Shown here: piece after piece, positions 36,475 through 44,874 of the stretch
Position numbering within the stretch: position 1 is the first letter of the stretch
Layout: every line of letters starts with the position of its first letter
NCBI GenBank assembly: GCA_043736155.1
Contig: JAYTDA010000172.1
Span: 1 to 64,000, forward strand
DNA: 64,000 bases
Direction: 5' to 3'
Source of the DNA: JANNRR01 sp043736155
GTDB lineage: Bacteria; Pseudomonadota; Alphaproteobacteria; Rhodobacterales; Rhodobacteraceae
Made by a program: the position numbers and the translations under genes
The notes under the pieces: generated by a model
The model's database searches: none
The model's input: only the letters and a program-made list of their open reading frames with translations
What the model was told of the DNA's origin: nothing

Positions 36475-37782
36475 ATGTCCGACCTCTCCCCCGCCCAGTT
36501 CGATAGTCTGGGACTCAATGCCACCCTGCTCAAAGCCCTGGCCACCGCCGGGTTTTCCACCCCGACCCCGATCCAGACCCAGGCGATCCCGCATGTGATG
36601 GCGGGCCGCGATCTGATGGGGCTGGCGCAAACCGGCACCGGCAAAACCGCCGCTTTCGGTCTGCCACTGGTGCACCGCATCATGGAATTGGGCAAAGCGC
36701 CGTTTCCCAAAACCGCCCGCGCCCTGATCCTGGCCCCGACCCGCGAACTGGTCAACCAAATCGCTGATAACCTGACATCTTTTACCCGTGGCACCCATAT
36801 CAAGGTGGTCACCGTGGTCGGTGGCTCCTCGATCTTTGCCCAAACCACCAAACTGGCCCGTGGCACCGACATATTGGTGGCAACACCCGGTCGCCTACTA
36901 GATCTATTGGACCGCCGCGCTGTCACGCTCGACCACACCACCTATCTGGTGCTGGATGAGGCGGACCAGATGCTTGACCTTGGCTTCATCCATGCCCTGC
37001 GGAAAATTGCCAAACTGATCCCCGACAGCCGCCAGACCCTGCTGTTTTCGGCCACCATGCCGAAACTGATGGCGGAACTGGCCGCCAGCTACCTGCAGAA
37101 CCCGGTGCGGGTCGAGGCAGCCCCCCCCGGCAAGGTCGCCGACAAGATCACCCAGGGCGTGCATTTCGTCAGCACCGGCGACAAGGCTGTGCTGCTGAAA
37201 AAGTACCTGTCGGAACATCCGTCCGAAATGGCGCTGGTGTTTTCGCGCACCAAGCATGGCGCTGAAAAGCTGATGAAATTGCTGTCCAGCTGGGGCTTCA
37301 ACGCCGGTTCGATCCATGGCAACAAAAGCCAGGGCCAGCGCGAACGCACGCTGAAATCGTTCCGCGATGGCGAAATGAAGGTGCTGGTGGCCACCGATGT
37401 TGCTGCCCGAGGCATCGACATTCCGGGGGTGCGGCATGTCTATAACTTCGACTTGCCGAACGTGGCGGAAAACTACGTCCACCGCATCGGTCGCACCGCC
37501 CGCGCCGGAATGGATGGCCGTGCCGTCGCATTCTGCGCCCCGGCGGAATATGACGAATTGCGCGCGATTGAAAAGCAGCTGAAGGCCACGCTGCCGGTAC
37601 TGGGCGGCGAAGCCCCTCCGCCCGGTTTTGTGGTTCCCAAGGTTCCGGGCAACGGCCAGGGCCGCCGGGCACAGCCCTCGGGTCATCGCAGCGCCGGCAA
37701 ACCGGCGGCAAAGCCGGGGTTTGGCGGGCAGCGCACCGGCAAGCCCTCTGGTGGCCGACCACAGCGCCGCGCCCAGGCCTGA
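36475..37782 (+). CDS. DEAD-box ATP-dependent RNA helicase
   Basis: A 435-residue RhlE-like RNA helicase. Motifs in order: Q motif (GFSTPTPIQTQAIP), I AQTGTGKT (51-58), Ia PTRELVNQI, Ib TPGRLLD, II VLDEADQM, III SATMP, IV LVFSRTKHGAEKL, V ATDVAARGIDIP, VI YVHRIGRTARAG. The basic, Gly-rich C-terminal tail (~60 residues) binds RNA. MSDLSPAQFDSLGL was chosen as start; the frame upstream is not protein-like. Probable roles are ribosome assembly or cold growth. Confidence 0.94.
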   Translation: MSDLSPAQFDSLGLNATLLKALATAGFSTPTPIQTQAIPHVMAGRDLMGLAQTGTGKTAAFGLPLVHRIMELGKAPFPKTARALILAPTRELVNQIADNLTSFTRGTHIKVVTVVGGSSIFAQTTKLARGTDILVATPGRLLDLLDRRAVTLDHTTYLVLDEADQMLDLGFIHALRKIAKLIPDSRQTLLFSATMPKLMAELAASYLQNPVRVEAAPPGKVADKITQGVHFVSTGDKAVLLKKYLSEHPSEMALVFSRTKHGAEKLMKLLSSWGFNAGSIHGNKSQGQRERTLKSFRDGEMKVLVATDVAARGIDIPGVRHVYNFDLPNVAENYVHRIGRTARAGMDGRAVAFCAPAEYDELRAIEKQLKATLPVLGGEAPPPGFVVPKVPGNGQGRRAQPSGHRSAGKPAAKPGFGGQRTGKPSGGRPQRRAQA

Positions 37783-37925
37783 CCCCCCGTACAAGCCGCC
37801 CGACCTTGGCCCGACCTTGGCCTGACCAGACCTCAGACTAAAGTCGGGCCGATCACAAAGGCGATATCCAACCTGGGTACCGCAAGGTATGCCTTTTTTG
37901 TCATTCCGACAAAAGGGCCGAACCG

Positions 37926-39899
37926 ATGACCAACATTGCACCGATTGCCGCAGACGACGCCTTTACCATCCAGCAAGGCAGCCTGAATTCGACGGTGTCG
38001 GGCAACCTGGGGGCCGATAACGGCTTTGGCGTCGATTACGACCCCGATGGAACCCTTCTGGGCTGGGCAGGGGTCGGTTTCAACTCGGTTGGGGATGGCG
38101 ACAGGTACCTTGGTGCGTTCTTTTCCAACGGGCAGTTGGGGTTCCTGTCGATCGAGGGCACGGTGTCCTACCCGTTTCCGGTGTTTTCGACGACGTTGCT
38201 GCTGTTCACCGCCAATGGCGGACAGGTGGTGCTGAACACCAATGGGGCCTTCACCTACACTTCGGCGGCCGGCTTCAGCGGCACCGACTGGGTGGACTAT
38301 ACCCTGGTTGACGGGCTGTTCGGCACCGACATCGGGCGGCTGACCTTTACCGTGGTCGACACCGTTACCGGCAATGACAAGCCGCTGGCGGCAGACGATC
38401 ATTTCACCGGCCCCGAAGATCAGCAGATCACCGGCAACCTGTTGGCCGACAATGGCAACGGGCCAGACACCGACCCGAATGGCGATGCGCTGACGGTGGT
38501 GAACCGTACCTATGTCACCACCCAGGGCGGCATCGTCTCGGTCTATGCCAATGGCAATTTCGTCTATACCCCAAAAGCCAACTACTCCGGTCCCGACAGC
38601 TTTTCCTATGAGATCATCGACGCCAACGGGGCGAGGGATACCGGAACCGTCACTCTCAACCTGACGCCGGTCAATGATGCCCCGGTTGCCGGCGATGACA
38701 GCTTTGCCGCGCCCCATGGCCAGAGCATCAGCGGCAATGTCCTCACCAATGACAGCCATGTGGCCGGGCAGCTTGTCGATGCCGATGGTGATCCACTGGC
38801 AGCCGTGGCGGCGAACCTGACCACCAGCAATGGCGGACAGGTGGTCCTGAACGCCGACGGCAGCTTTACCTATGTTCCGAATCCCGCCTTTGTCGGAACC
38901 GACTCCTTCACCTATGTCGTGACCGACGGCAACGGCGGCAGCGACAGTGCGACGGTTCTGCTGAACCTGACCAACAGGGCACCGATTGCCGCCACCGATT
39001 GGTTTACCGCCCCGTTTGGTACCGGCATTTCCGGCAATGTGCTGGCCAACAACGGCTCGGGCGCCGACAGTGACGCCGATGGCGACCCGCTGACGGTCAC
39101 TGCCGGTCAGTTCACCACGACCCGTGGCGGCACTCTGGTTCTGAACGCCAATGGCAGCTTTGCCTACACGCCGCCCGAAGCGTTTTATGGCACCGACAGT
39201 TTCCAATACAGCCTGTCCGACGGGTTCGGCGGCACCGCCACCGGAACTGCGCTAATCTCGACTGCGGCTCCGACCGGCTCGGTCTATTGCACGGCAGGCG
39301 ACGACATCAACGGCGGATCGGCGGTGCGTGACGTGATCTTTGGTCTTGATGGCGACGACAGCCTGTCGGGCCAGGGCGGCAACGATCTGCTGTCCGGCGG
39401 AACCGGGGATGACACCGCGATTGGCGGTGCCGGAAATGACCAATTGTACGGACAAGCCGACAAGGACCTGCTGAAAGGCGGGCTTGGCGCGGACTATCTG
39501 TCTGGCGGTGACGGGGGCGACGATCTTTACGGCAATGAGGCCGCCGATACCCTGGTCGGCGGTGCCGGGTCAGACACCTTGGCGGGCGGCGGCGGGATTG
39601 ATCGTTTCGTCTTTGCCGCAGCAGATGCCTATAGCCGTGACAAGGTGGTGGATTTCACCGCAGGCGAGAAACTGGCGGTTTATGCCACGGATTATGGCTT
39701 GGCTGCAGGCGCATTGCCGGATGCGAGCTATTTCGCGCTGTCAGGCGCGGCTGCGGTAGGCCATGGTCGGTTTGTCTATAATGCAGCGGCGCGCAGCCTG
39801 TCCTGGGATGCCGATGGCAATGCCGCAACGGCAGACCTTGTCATTGCGGTCTTCAACCGGGCTGTCTCCCTGAGCCATGCCGACTTTCTGGTCCTGTAA
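37926..39899 (+). CDS. Cadherin-like repeat / RTX surface or secreted protein
   Basis: A 657-residue protein without a signal peptide. Residues 1-450 contain four beta-sandwich repeats of ~90-110 residues, each ending in a GGQVVLN(A/T)NG(A/S)FTYxP and GTDSFTY-like unit (VCBS/cadherin-like type). Residues ~455-550 are RTX nonapeptides (GLDGDDSLSGQGGNDLLSGG and on), and the C-terminal ~100 residues are a hydrophobic type I secretion region (VYNAAARSLSWDADGNAATA). Likely calcium-dependent adhesin secreted by a type I system encoded elsewhere. Confidence 0.9.
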   Translation: MTNIAPIAADDAFTIQQGSLNSTVSGNLGADNGFGVDYDPDGTLLGWAGVGFNSVGDGDRYLGAFFSNGQLGFLSIEGTVSYPFPVFSTTLLLFTANGGQVVLNTNGAFTYTSAAGFSGTDWVDYTLVDGLFGTDIGRLTFTVVDTVTGNDKPLAADDHFTGPEDQQITGNLLADNGNGPDTDPNGDALTVVNRTYVTTQGGIVSVYANGNFVYTPKANYSGPDSFSYEIIDANGARDTGTVTLNLTPVNDAPVAGDDSFAAPHGQSISGNVLTNDSHVAGQLVDADGDPLAAVAANLTTSNGGQVVLNADGSFTYVPNPAFVGTDSFTYVVTDGNGGSDSATVLLNLTNRAPIAATDWFTAPFGTGISGNVLANNGSGADSDADGDPLTVTAGQFTTTRGGTLVLNANGSFAYTPPEAFYGTDSFQYSLSDGFGGTATGTALISTAAPTGSVYCTAGDDINGGSAVRDVIFGLDGDDSLSGQGGNDLLSGGTGDDTAIGGAGNDQLYGQADKDLLKGGLGADYLSGGDGGDDLYGNEAADTLVGGAGSDTLAGGGGIDRFVFAAADAYSRDKVVDFTAGEKLAVYATDYGLAAGALPDASYFALSGAAAVGHGRFVYNAAARSLSWDADGNAATADLVIAVFNRAVSLSHADFLVL

Positions 39900-39908
39900 C
39901 CCGACCTA

Positions 39909-39946
39909 GAGTCTGTCCGACGTTGATAGAAACGCCGGACAGACTC
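39909..39946 (+). terminator. Probable terminator after the RTX adhesin gene
   Basis: GAGTCTGTCCG ... CGGACAGACTC, a perfect 11-bp stem with a 16-nt loop, 9 nt past the stop codon. No T-run directly follows, so it may instead stabilise the mRNA end. Confidence 0.55.
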
Positions 39947-39955
39947 CAGTCCCCT

Positions 39956-39979
39956 TGTTTTGCGCATGTCTTGCGCCAA
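39956..39979 (+). repeat. 24-nt sequence shared with the other RTX locus (copy 2)
   Basis: Identical over 24 nt to the reverse complement of 15981-16004. Here it follows the terminator-like hairpin downstream of the cadherin/RTX gene. Confidence 0.75.
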
Positions 39980-40076
39980 GACCGGATTCCACTTTTGTCG
40001 GACATGCTCTGACGCTTTGATCAGCCCCTGCCCTTGCGGTTCCTCGGGGGGGCACCACGCCCGCTTTTGGATCAGA

Positions 40077-40532
40077 TCAGACTGCCTCTTCCTCCAGGTT
40101 CAGCTTCATTTCAAGCAGAACCTGTTGAATCATCACGGTTTCCCGCAGCAGCCGCTTGGCCTCGTTGATCGAGATTTTGCCGTCGCCAATCGCGGCGTTA
40201 TATTCCCCCATCAGCAGGGCAAAGCGTTGGGCCAGCGCCACCACATCTTCGTTGACACCCGAGCTTTGGGCATTTCGCCGGTCTTCGTCATAGGCCATGG
40301 TGATGCCGCGCAGATCGGCCAGCGCCGCCGTGATATGCGGAAACCGCGCCGCCTCTTCCAGCGCCGCAACCACATCAATCGGCATGAACCGGTCGGCATG
40401 TTCATCGGAATCCGAATAATAGCGCCCAAGGGTCGCTTTGCTCTTGCCGGTCAACGCGCAGGCGGCTTCGATGCCGACATCCTTGACCAACGCTTCGGTA
40501 TGTTTGCGCAAATAACTGCCCGTGCCCGACAT
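40077..40532 (-). CDS. Conserved helix-turn-helix-like protein of Rhodobacterales
   Basis: A 151-residue soluble protein, MSGTGSYLRKHTEALVKDVG, then ACALTGKSKATLGRYYSDSD, which reads as a helix-turn-helix in a phage-CII/XRE-like setting, and a helical second half (NEDVVALAQRFALLMGEYNA, ISINEAKRLLRETVMIQQVL). I recognise it as a conserved protein in this order but know no function; a regulator is a guess from the N-terminal motif. ATG at 40532 was preferred over the in-frame codon 6 residues earlier. Confidence 0.75.
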   Translation of the reverse strand: MSGTGSYLRKHTEALVKDVGIEAACALTGKSKATLGRYYSDSDEHADRFMPIDVVAALEEAARFPHITAALADLRGITMAYDEDRRNAQSSGVNEDVVALAQRFALLMGEYNAAIGDGKISINEAKRLLRETVMIQQVLLEMKLNLEEEAV

Positions 40533-40934
40533 CGCGTTCCCCGCCACCATCCAACAAACTTTCCCGGGGGAAAACCCGGGCGCTATTCCCCTTAATCAGT
40601 TGGCAGAAGTTTGTCATTTATAAAAGGGTTCCGTGTGATCGGAACGTAAGAGTGCCGGCGTCCCCAGCGCCGGTTGGGTGGGGCCCGCATGCGCGCATTC
40701 GGGCAGGAAATGCTGGTTCAAACCGGCAGCTGGGCGGCAGGGTGTCAAGGGTAACGGTCAGGTACCAGACGATCGGTGCCGCATAACAAGTAGACAACCT
40801 TCCGCCTCCGTCCGTTTCCGCGTCAGGCTTTGCCACCACGGAACCAACGGGCCCCACCCGGTTTTTCCACGCACGGCTCCCTTGATCCTGCCGGTCGCTT
40901 CGCGCTAAGGGCAGGTTCTAGTTAAGGGCAGGTC
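40533..40934. other. Gene-free stretch upstream of tdk
   Basis: No credible gene on either strand. An inverted repeat, GGGTGGGGCCCG (40676-40687) and CGGGCCCCACCC (40848-40859), encloses about 160 nt. That could be a structured RNA or the trace of a small element; I cannot assign it to a known RNA family. Confidence 0.5.
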
Positions 40935-41513
40935 ATGGCAAAGCTGTATTTTCACTATTCCACCATGAATGCCGGCAAATCGACGGTGCTGCTGCAAGCC
41001 GCGCACAATTACCGCGAAATGGGCATGGACACCTATCTGCTGACAGCGCAGTTCGACAACCGCGCCGGTTTTGGTCGCATTGCCAGCCGTATCGGCATTG
41101 GGGAACCCGCCGATACCTTTGCCGAAGGCGATGACCTGTTTGCCCGGATCGCCGCACAGATGGCCACTCGTGCCATTGCCTGCATTTTCATTGACGAAGC
41201 CCAGTTCCTGTCGCGCGATCAGGTCTGGCAACTGGCCCGCGCTGTCGATGACCTGAAAGTGCCGATCATGTGCTATGGCCTGCGCGTCGATTTCCGGGGA
41301 GAACTGTTCGCGGGATCTGCGGCGCTGCTGGCACTGGCGGATGAAATGCGCGAGGTGCGTACCATTTGCCACTGCGGGAAAAAGGCAACGATGGTGGTGC
41401 GCAAAGGAGCCGATGGCCGCGCCCTGCTGGATGGCGCCCAGGTGCAGGTCGGCGGCAATGAAACCTATGCTTCGCTGTGCCGCCGCCATTGGCGCGACGC
41501 CGTCGGGAAATGA
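40935..41513 (+). CDS. tdk: Thymidine kinase
   Basis: A 192-residue type II thymidine kinase that phosphorylates thymidine with ATP for salvage. Walker A is STMNAGKST near the N-terminus, the Walker-B-like motif is IFIDEAQFLS, the lasso region has YGLRVDFRGELFAGSAALLA, and the zinc-binding cysteines are in CHCGKKATMV and the final LCRRHW. Length normal. ATG preceded by a weak AGGGCAGGTC. It converges with the hydroxyacid dehydrogenase, 7 nt apart. Confidence 0.95.
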   Translation: MAKLYFHYSTMNAGKSTVLLQAAHNYREMGMDTYLLTAQFDNRAGFGRIASRIGIGEPADTFAEGDDLFARIAAQMATRAIACIFIDEAQFLSRDQVWQLARAVDDLKVPIMCYGLRVDFRGELFAGSAALLALADEMREVRTICHCGKKATMVVRKGADGRALLDGAQVQVGGNETYASLCRRHWRDAVGK

Positions 41514-41520
41514 TCTGGCG

Positions 41521-42486
41521 CTATGGCGCAGCCGTGACCCGGTTCGGCACCGTGCGCCCTTCGGCAAAGGCCAGCAGGTTCTCCACCGCCATCAGCCCCA
41601 TCGCTTCGCGCACCTCCAGCGCAGCAGTGCCAAGATGCGGCAGCAGAACCACATTTTCCAGCGCCTGTAACCCCGCAGGCACCAGCGGTTCCTGTTCGTA
41701 AACATCAAGCCCGGCGCCACCGATCTGCCCGCTTTGCAAGGCCGCAATCAGCGCCGCCTCATCCACCACATCGCCGCGCGAAATGTTGACAAAGATCGCA
41801 TGCGGCTGCATCGCGCCAAACACCCCGGCCCCGATCAGGTGCCGTGTGGCCGCCCCACCCGGCACCGCCGCCACCAGCACATCGACCTCGGCCGCCAGCG
41901 CCGCCACCGATGCCAGCTGTTCCGCCGGTACCCCGGCATCGGCCACCGGCGAGCGGTTGCAAAACTTCACCGCCATGCCAAAGCCATGGTGACAGCGCCG
42001 TGCAACCGCGCGGCCGATCCGCCCCATGCCAACGATACCGACCACCTTGCCGCTGACATGCAGCCCCAGCATCTGGGTCGGGTGCCAGCCTTGCCAACCG
42101 CCGCTGCGCACCAGCCGTTCGCCTTCACCGGCGCGGCGCGCCGCCATCAGGATCAGCATCATCGCGATATCTGCGGTGGAATCGGTCACCGCACCCGGAG
42201 TGTTCGATACCACGATGCCCGCCGCTTCTGCCGCCGCCACATCGATATGGTTGTATCCGACGCCGAAATTCCCCAGCATCCGCGCACGCGGCTTCGGCAC
42301 CGCGCCAAAGGCGGCAGCATCGTAAATGTCGCGCAACGTTGGCAACACCAGATCAAAGTCGTGCAAAGATGCGGTGATTTCGTCGCGGGTCAGGGGCAGG
42401 GTTTCACTGCGCACCGTCACGTCAAACCGCGCCTGCGCCGCTGTGACCACCTTGGGTGGCAGCGGGCGGGTGATCAATAACCTCAA
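41521..42486 (-). CDS. D-2-hydroxyacid dehydrogenase family protein
   Basis: A 321-residue NAD(P)-dependent oxidoreductase, of the glyoxylate/hydroxypyruvate reductase-like group. Seen: GVGYNHIDVAAAEAAGIVVS, the Rossmann motif GIVGMGRIGRAVARR, VNISRGDVVDE with the catalytic Arg nearby, E in GLDVYEQEP and the His in LLPHLGTA. The likely start is a TTG overlapping the preceding gene's stop by 4 nt (TTGA); no ATG fits. Last gene of the YbjN-proC-csaA operon. Confidence 0.88.
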   Translation of the reverse strand: MRLLITRPLPPKVVTAAQARFDVTVRSETLPLTRDEITASLHDFDLVLPTLRDIYDAAAFGAVPKPRARMLGNFGVGYNHIDVAAAEAAGIVVSNTPGAVTDSTADIAMMLILMAARRAGEGERLVRSGGWQGWHPTQMLGLHVSGKVVGIVGMGRIGRAVARRCHHGFGMAVKFCNRSPVADAGVPAEQLASVAALAAEVDVLVAAVPGGAATRHLIGAGVFGAMQPHAIFVNISRGDVVDEAALIAALQSGQIGGAGLDVYEQEPLVPAGLQALENVVLLPHLGTAALEVREAMGLMAVENLLAFAEGRTVPNRVTAAP

Positions 42487-42815
42487 AACATCCGCCCCCC
42501 CAATGGCACGGCAAAGTCGGGCACCAGCAGCACCACCTCGCCATCCGCGTCCGGCACCCCCAGTACCAGCACTTCGGACAGAACCTTGCCGATCTGGCGT
42601 GGCGGAAAGTTCACCACCGCCACGACCTTGCGCCCCACCAGCGTTTCCGGCGTGTAGTGGCGTGTCAGTTGGGCAGAGCTTTTCTTCGGCCCAATCTCCG
42701 GCCCGAAATCCAGCCACAGCCTGATCGCCGGTTTGCGCGCCTCGGGATAGGGTTCGGCGCGGGTGATGATGCCGACGCGGATATCAAATTTCAGGAAATC
42801 GTCGTAGGAAATCAT
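42483..42815 (-). CDS. csaA: tRNA-binding domain protein, CsaA-like
   Basis: A 110-residue OB-fold protein: FDIRVGIITRAEPYPEARKP, then LDFGPEIGPKKSSAQLTRHY, the VNFPPRQIGKVLSEVLVLGV core and VLLVPDFAVPLGGRMF at the end. This matches CsaA chaperone/tRNA-binding proteins well. Its ATG overlaps the proC stop by 4 nt and its own stop overlaps the dehydrogenase start, so three genes are coupled. Confidence 0.93.
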   Translation of the reverse strand: MISYDDFLKFDIRVGIITRAEPYPEARKPAIRLWLDFGPEIGPKKSSAQLTRHYTPETLVGRKVVAVVNFPPRQIGKVLSEVLVLGVPDADGEVVLLVPDFAVPLGGRMF

Positions 42816-43624
42816 TTGCCCAGTTCCCGCCCGCGTGCGGCAGCGGCGGCAACAGCGCGTTTGAGCAACGGCGGAAAGCCGGTTTCCGGGTCCATCAGCA
42901 CCGCCAAAGCTGCGGCCGTAGTGCCACCGGGGCTGGTGACATTGATGCGCAGTTGCGCCGCAGCCTCGGGGGCCTGATGCGCCAGTTCCCCGGCGCCACA
43001 TACGGTGGTCCGTGCCAGTTGCATCGCCATCTCGGGGGCCAGCCCCTCGGCAACACCCGCTGCCGCCATCGCCTCGATCAGGTGAAACACATAGGCAGGG
43101 CCAGAGCCGGACAGGGCGGTCACCGCATCCATCTGGCCTTCATGCTCCAGCAGCACCACCTGCCCCACGGCCGACATCAGCCCCTCTGCCAGCGCCAGCC
43201 CTTCGGCACCTGCCCGGTCATTCGCCACCAGCGCCGTGATGCCGCGCCCGACCGCAGCGGGGGTGTTGGGCATGGCGCGGACAATCGGGGTTGCTGCGCC
43301 AAGCGTCGCGGCAAAGGTGGCAATGGTGGTGCCTGCGGCGATCGACAGGAACAGCGTCGCGCCATTGCCCAGCGCCACAATCGAGGGCAGCGCCGCGCCC
43401 ATCATCTGCGGTTTGACCGCCAGAACACAAACGGCAGCTGCGGCGGGCACCCCCTGGTTCAGATGGACCCCCTGCGCCTGTAGCCAATCAGACGGATTAG
43501 GTTCCAGAACCCAGACAGCTTGCTCGGAAATCCCCTGCGCCAACCACCCCGCCAGCAGCGCCGACCCCATCTTGCCACAGCCCAGCAACACCAGCCCGTG
43601 GCTGTTTACCTGTTCCATCACCAT
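42812..43624 (-). CDS. proC: Pyrroline-5-carboxylate reductase
   Basis: Last step of proline synthesis. The 270-residue enzyme has the NAD(P) motif LLGCGKMGSALLAGWL, VLAVKPQMM, VRAMPNTPAAVGRGITAL and the C-terminal signature ALSGSGPAYVFHLIEAM and INVTSPGGTTAAALAVL. Two start codons 6 nt apart (MVMEQ) cannot be told apart. Downstream of the YbjN gene and overlapping csaA. Confidence 0.95.
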   Translation of the reverse strand: MVMEQVNSHGLVLLGCGKMGSALLAGWLAQGISEQAVWVLEPNPSDWLQAQGVHLNQGVPAAAAVCVLAVKPQMMGAALPSIVALGNGATLFLSIAAGTTIATFAATLGAATPIVRAMPNTPAAVGRGITALVANDRAGAEGLALAEGLMSAVGQVVLLEHEGQMDAVTALSGSGPAYVFHLIEAMAAAGVAEGLAPEMAMQLARTTVCGAGELAHQAPEAAAQLRINVTSPGGTTAAALAVLMDPETGFPPLLKRAVAAAAARGRELGK

Positions 43625-43648
43625 CCCCGAACACTCGCCGGGACCAGC

Positions 43649-44152
43649 CTAGGCGCGGCCGTAAGCCTCTGCAATGGCGACTTTCAGCGCATCGACTGGG
43701 GAGCGGTCGGCCCAGGCCACCAGTTGAAACGCCGGGTAGAACCGTTCGCAATTGGTGACAGCCAGACCGATCATCCGGTCGATCTGTTCCGGCCCGGCAA
43801 TCTGGCCACCGGTCAGCACCAGACCATAGCGATAGACCATCAGCCGCTGTTCGACCCAATAGGTGAAAGCCCCGGCCCAGCATTCGTCATTGGTCAGGTT
43901 CAACAGTTCATAAAGCTGCGCCATCTTCTCGGTCGGCGGCTCCATTTCAAAGGTGCAGATCAACCGCAGCGTCTCGTCATGGGCCGACCAGGCCAGCGTG
44001 ATCGAATAGGTCCGCCACTGGCCTTCGACCGACATGGCGATCTGATCATCTGTCACCCGGTCAAAATCCCAGGCGTGATGTTCAGCCAGCGTTTCCACGA
44101 TGTCGATCGGATGCAGGTCATCGGTCTGCGGAAAGGTTTCAGAAAGCGACAT
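43649..44152 (-). CDS. YbjN domain-containing protein
   Basis: A 167-residue cytosolic protein of the YbjN fold, related to type III secretion chaperones: DLHPIDIVETLAEHHAWDFD, LAWSAHDETLRLICTFEMEP, and the NDECWAGAFTYWVEQRLMVY segment. First gene of the operon with proC, csaA and the dehydrogenase. Start MSLSETFPQ chosen by alignment with relatives. The prophage lies directly upstream, so the insertion may have altered the promoter of this operon. Confidence 0.9.
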   Translation of the reverse strand: MSLSETFPQTDDLHPIDIVETLAEHHAWDFDRVTDDQIAMSVEGQWRTYSITLAWSAHDETLRLICTFEMEPPTEKMAQLYELLNLTNDECWAGAFTYWVEQRLMVYRYGLVLTGGQIAGPEQIDRMIGLAVTNCERFYPAFQLVAWADRSPVDALKVAIAEAYGRA

Positions 44153-44164
44153 TGCCCGGCCTCG

Positions 44165-44507
44165 TTGTTTTAGCCTTTTGTGAGCCAGAACCCACAATCA
44201 GCAGGGTGTCCGACAAGGTGCGGCAGTTGCCCCCTGCCACCCTTACTAGATATGGTATGCCGAAAGCGAAACCCTGCATAGCAGTATTTTTGTGAAATTT
44301 CTGTGGACAAGTTATGTGTGTAGCGTGACAGCAGATCCTGCATTGTTTGACAGCAGATATGGCAGCAGAACGATTTTTCGCGCTGCAGGTGCGAAGTGGG
44401 GCGGGTGGGAAGGGCTGGGCCGGGGGCTGGGCGGGTTGAACCGGGGGTGAAACCGGGGTTCTTGAACCGGGTTTGAACGCCGCTTGAAGGCCGGTTTGAA
44501 CCCCGTT
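44165..44507. other. Presumed right end of the prophage with repeated transposase-site-like motifs
   Basis: No gene. From 44329 GACAGCAGAT occurs twice and GGCAGCAGAA once. From 44437 there is a run of TTGAACC/GGTTTGAA-type motifs in both orientations (TTGAACCGGG, TTGAACCGGGTTTGAA, TTGAAGGCCGGTTTGAA). Near 44259 CCGAAAGCGAAACC resembles Mu end sites. The exact terminal TG dinucleotide and target duplication cannot be fixed from one end. Confidence 0.5.
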
Positions 44508-44873
44508 TCAAGCCAGCTTCTTCCCCACATGCACCTCTTCATACCCCGAGTTCGGCACCGTCTCCAGCGCACCGCCGGAAAAGGTCGCGTTGAACTCGCA
44601 GTGATAGACCCCGGCGTCCACGATGCCGCCCGAGGGCCAGACGAACCGCATCCAGCCGTCGACCGGGCTGACGGTGATGGTGCTGCCGTCGTCCAGGGTG
44701 ACCGGCCCGGACCAGACCGCCGCGGCGACCCGCGACAGCACCAAAGGCCCCGCCACCTTTGCCAGCGAAAAGTCCACCGTGGCCCCGGTCAGGTTGACCG
44801 GCGCACCGGTGCCATCGCGCATCTGGCGCAGCAGCGCAGGCGAGGTATTGCCCTGTTTGATGTAAAACGTCAT
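44508..44873 (-). CDS. BppU-like distal tail/baseplate protein
   Basis: A 121-residue virion protein: MTFYIKQGNTSPALLRQMRD, then APVNLTGATVDFSLAKVAGP, the opening pattern (QGDTSPxLxxxLxDxxGxPVxLTGAxVxF) of the N-terminal BppU domain that attaches baseplate or fibre proteins. Last gene of the tail operon, one base after the repeat-protein stop. No further gene follows before the prophage end. Confidence 0.78.
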   Translation of the reverse strand: MTFYIKQGNTSPALLRQMRDGTGAPVNLTGATVDFSLAKVAGPLVLSRVAAAVWSGPVTLDDGSTITVSPVDGWMRFVWPSGGIVDAGVYHCEFNATFSGGALETVPNSGYEEVHVGKKLA

Positions 44874-44874
44874 G

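Noticed and set aside
36090..36941. 283-codon minus-strand frame over the helicase start
   Set aside because: Overlaps conserved helicase motifs on the other strand and has no family resemblance.
40676..40859. tmRNA, SRP RNA or RNase P RNA
   Set aside because: None of the conserved sequence blocks of these RNAs could be found.
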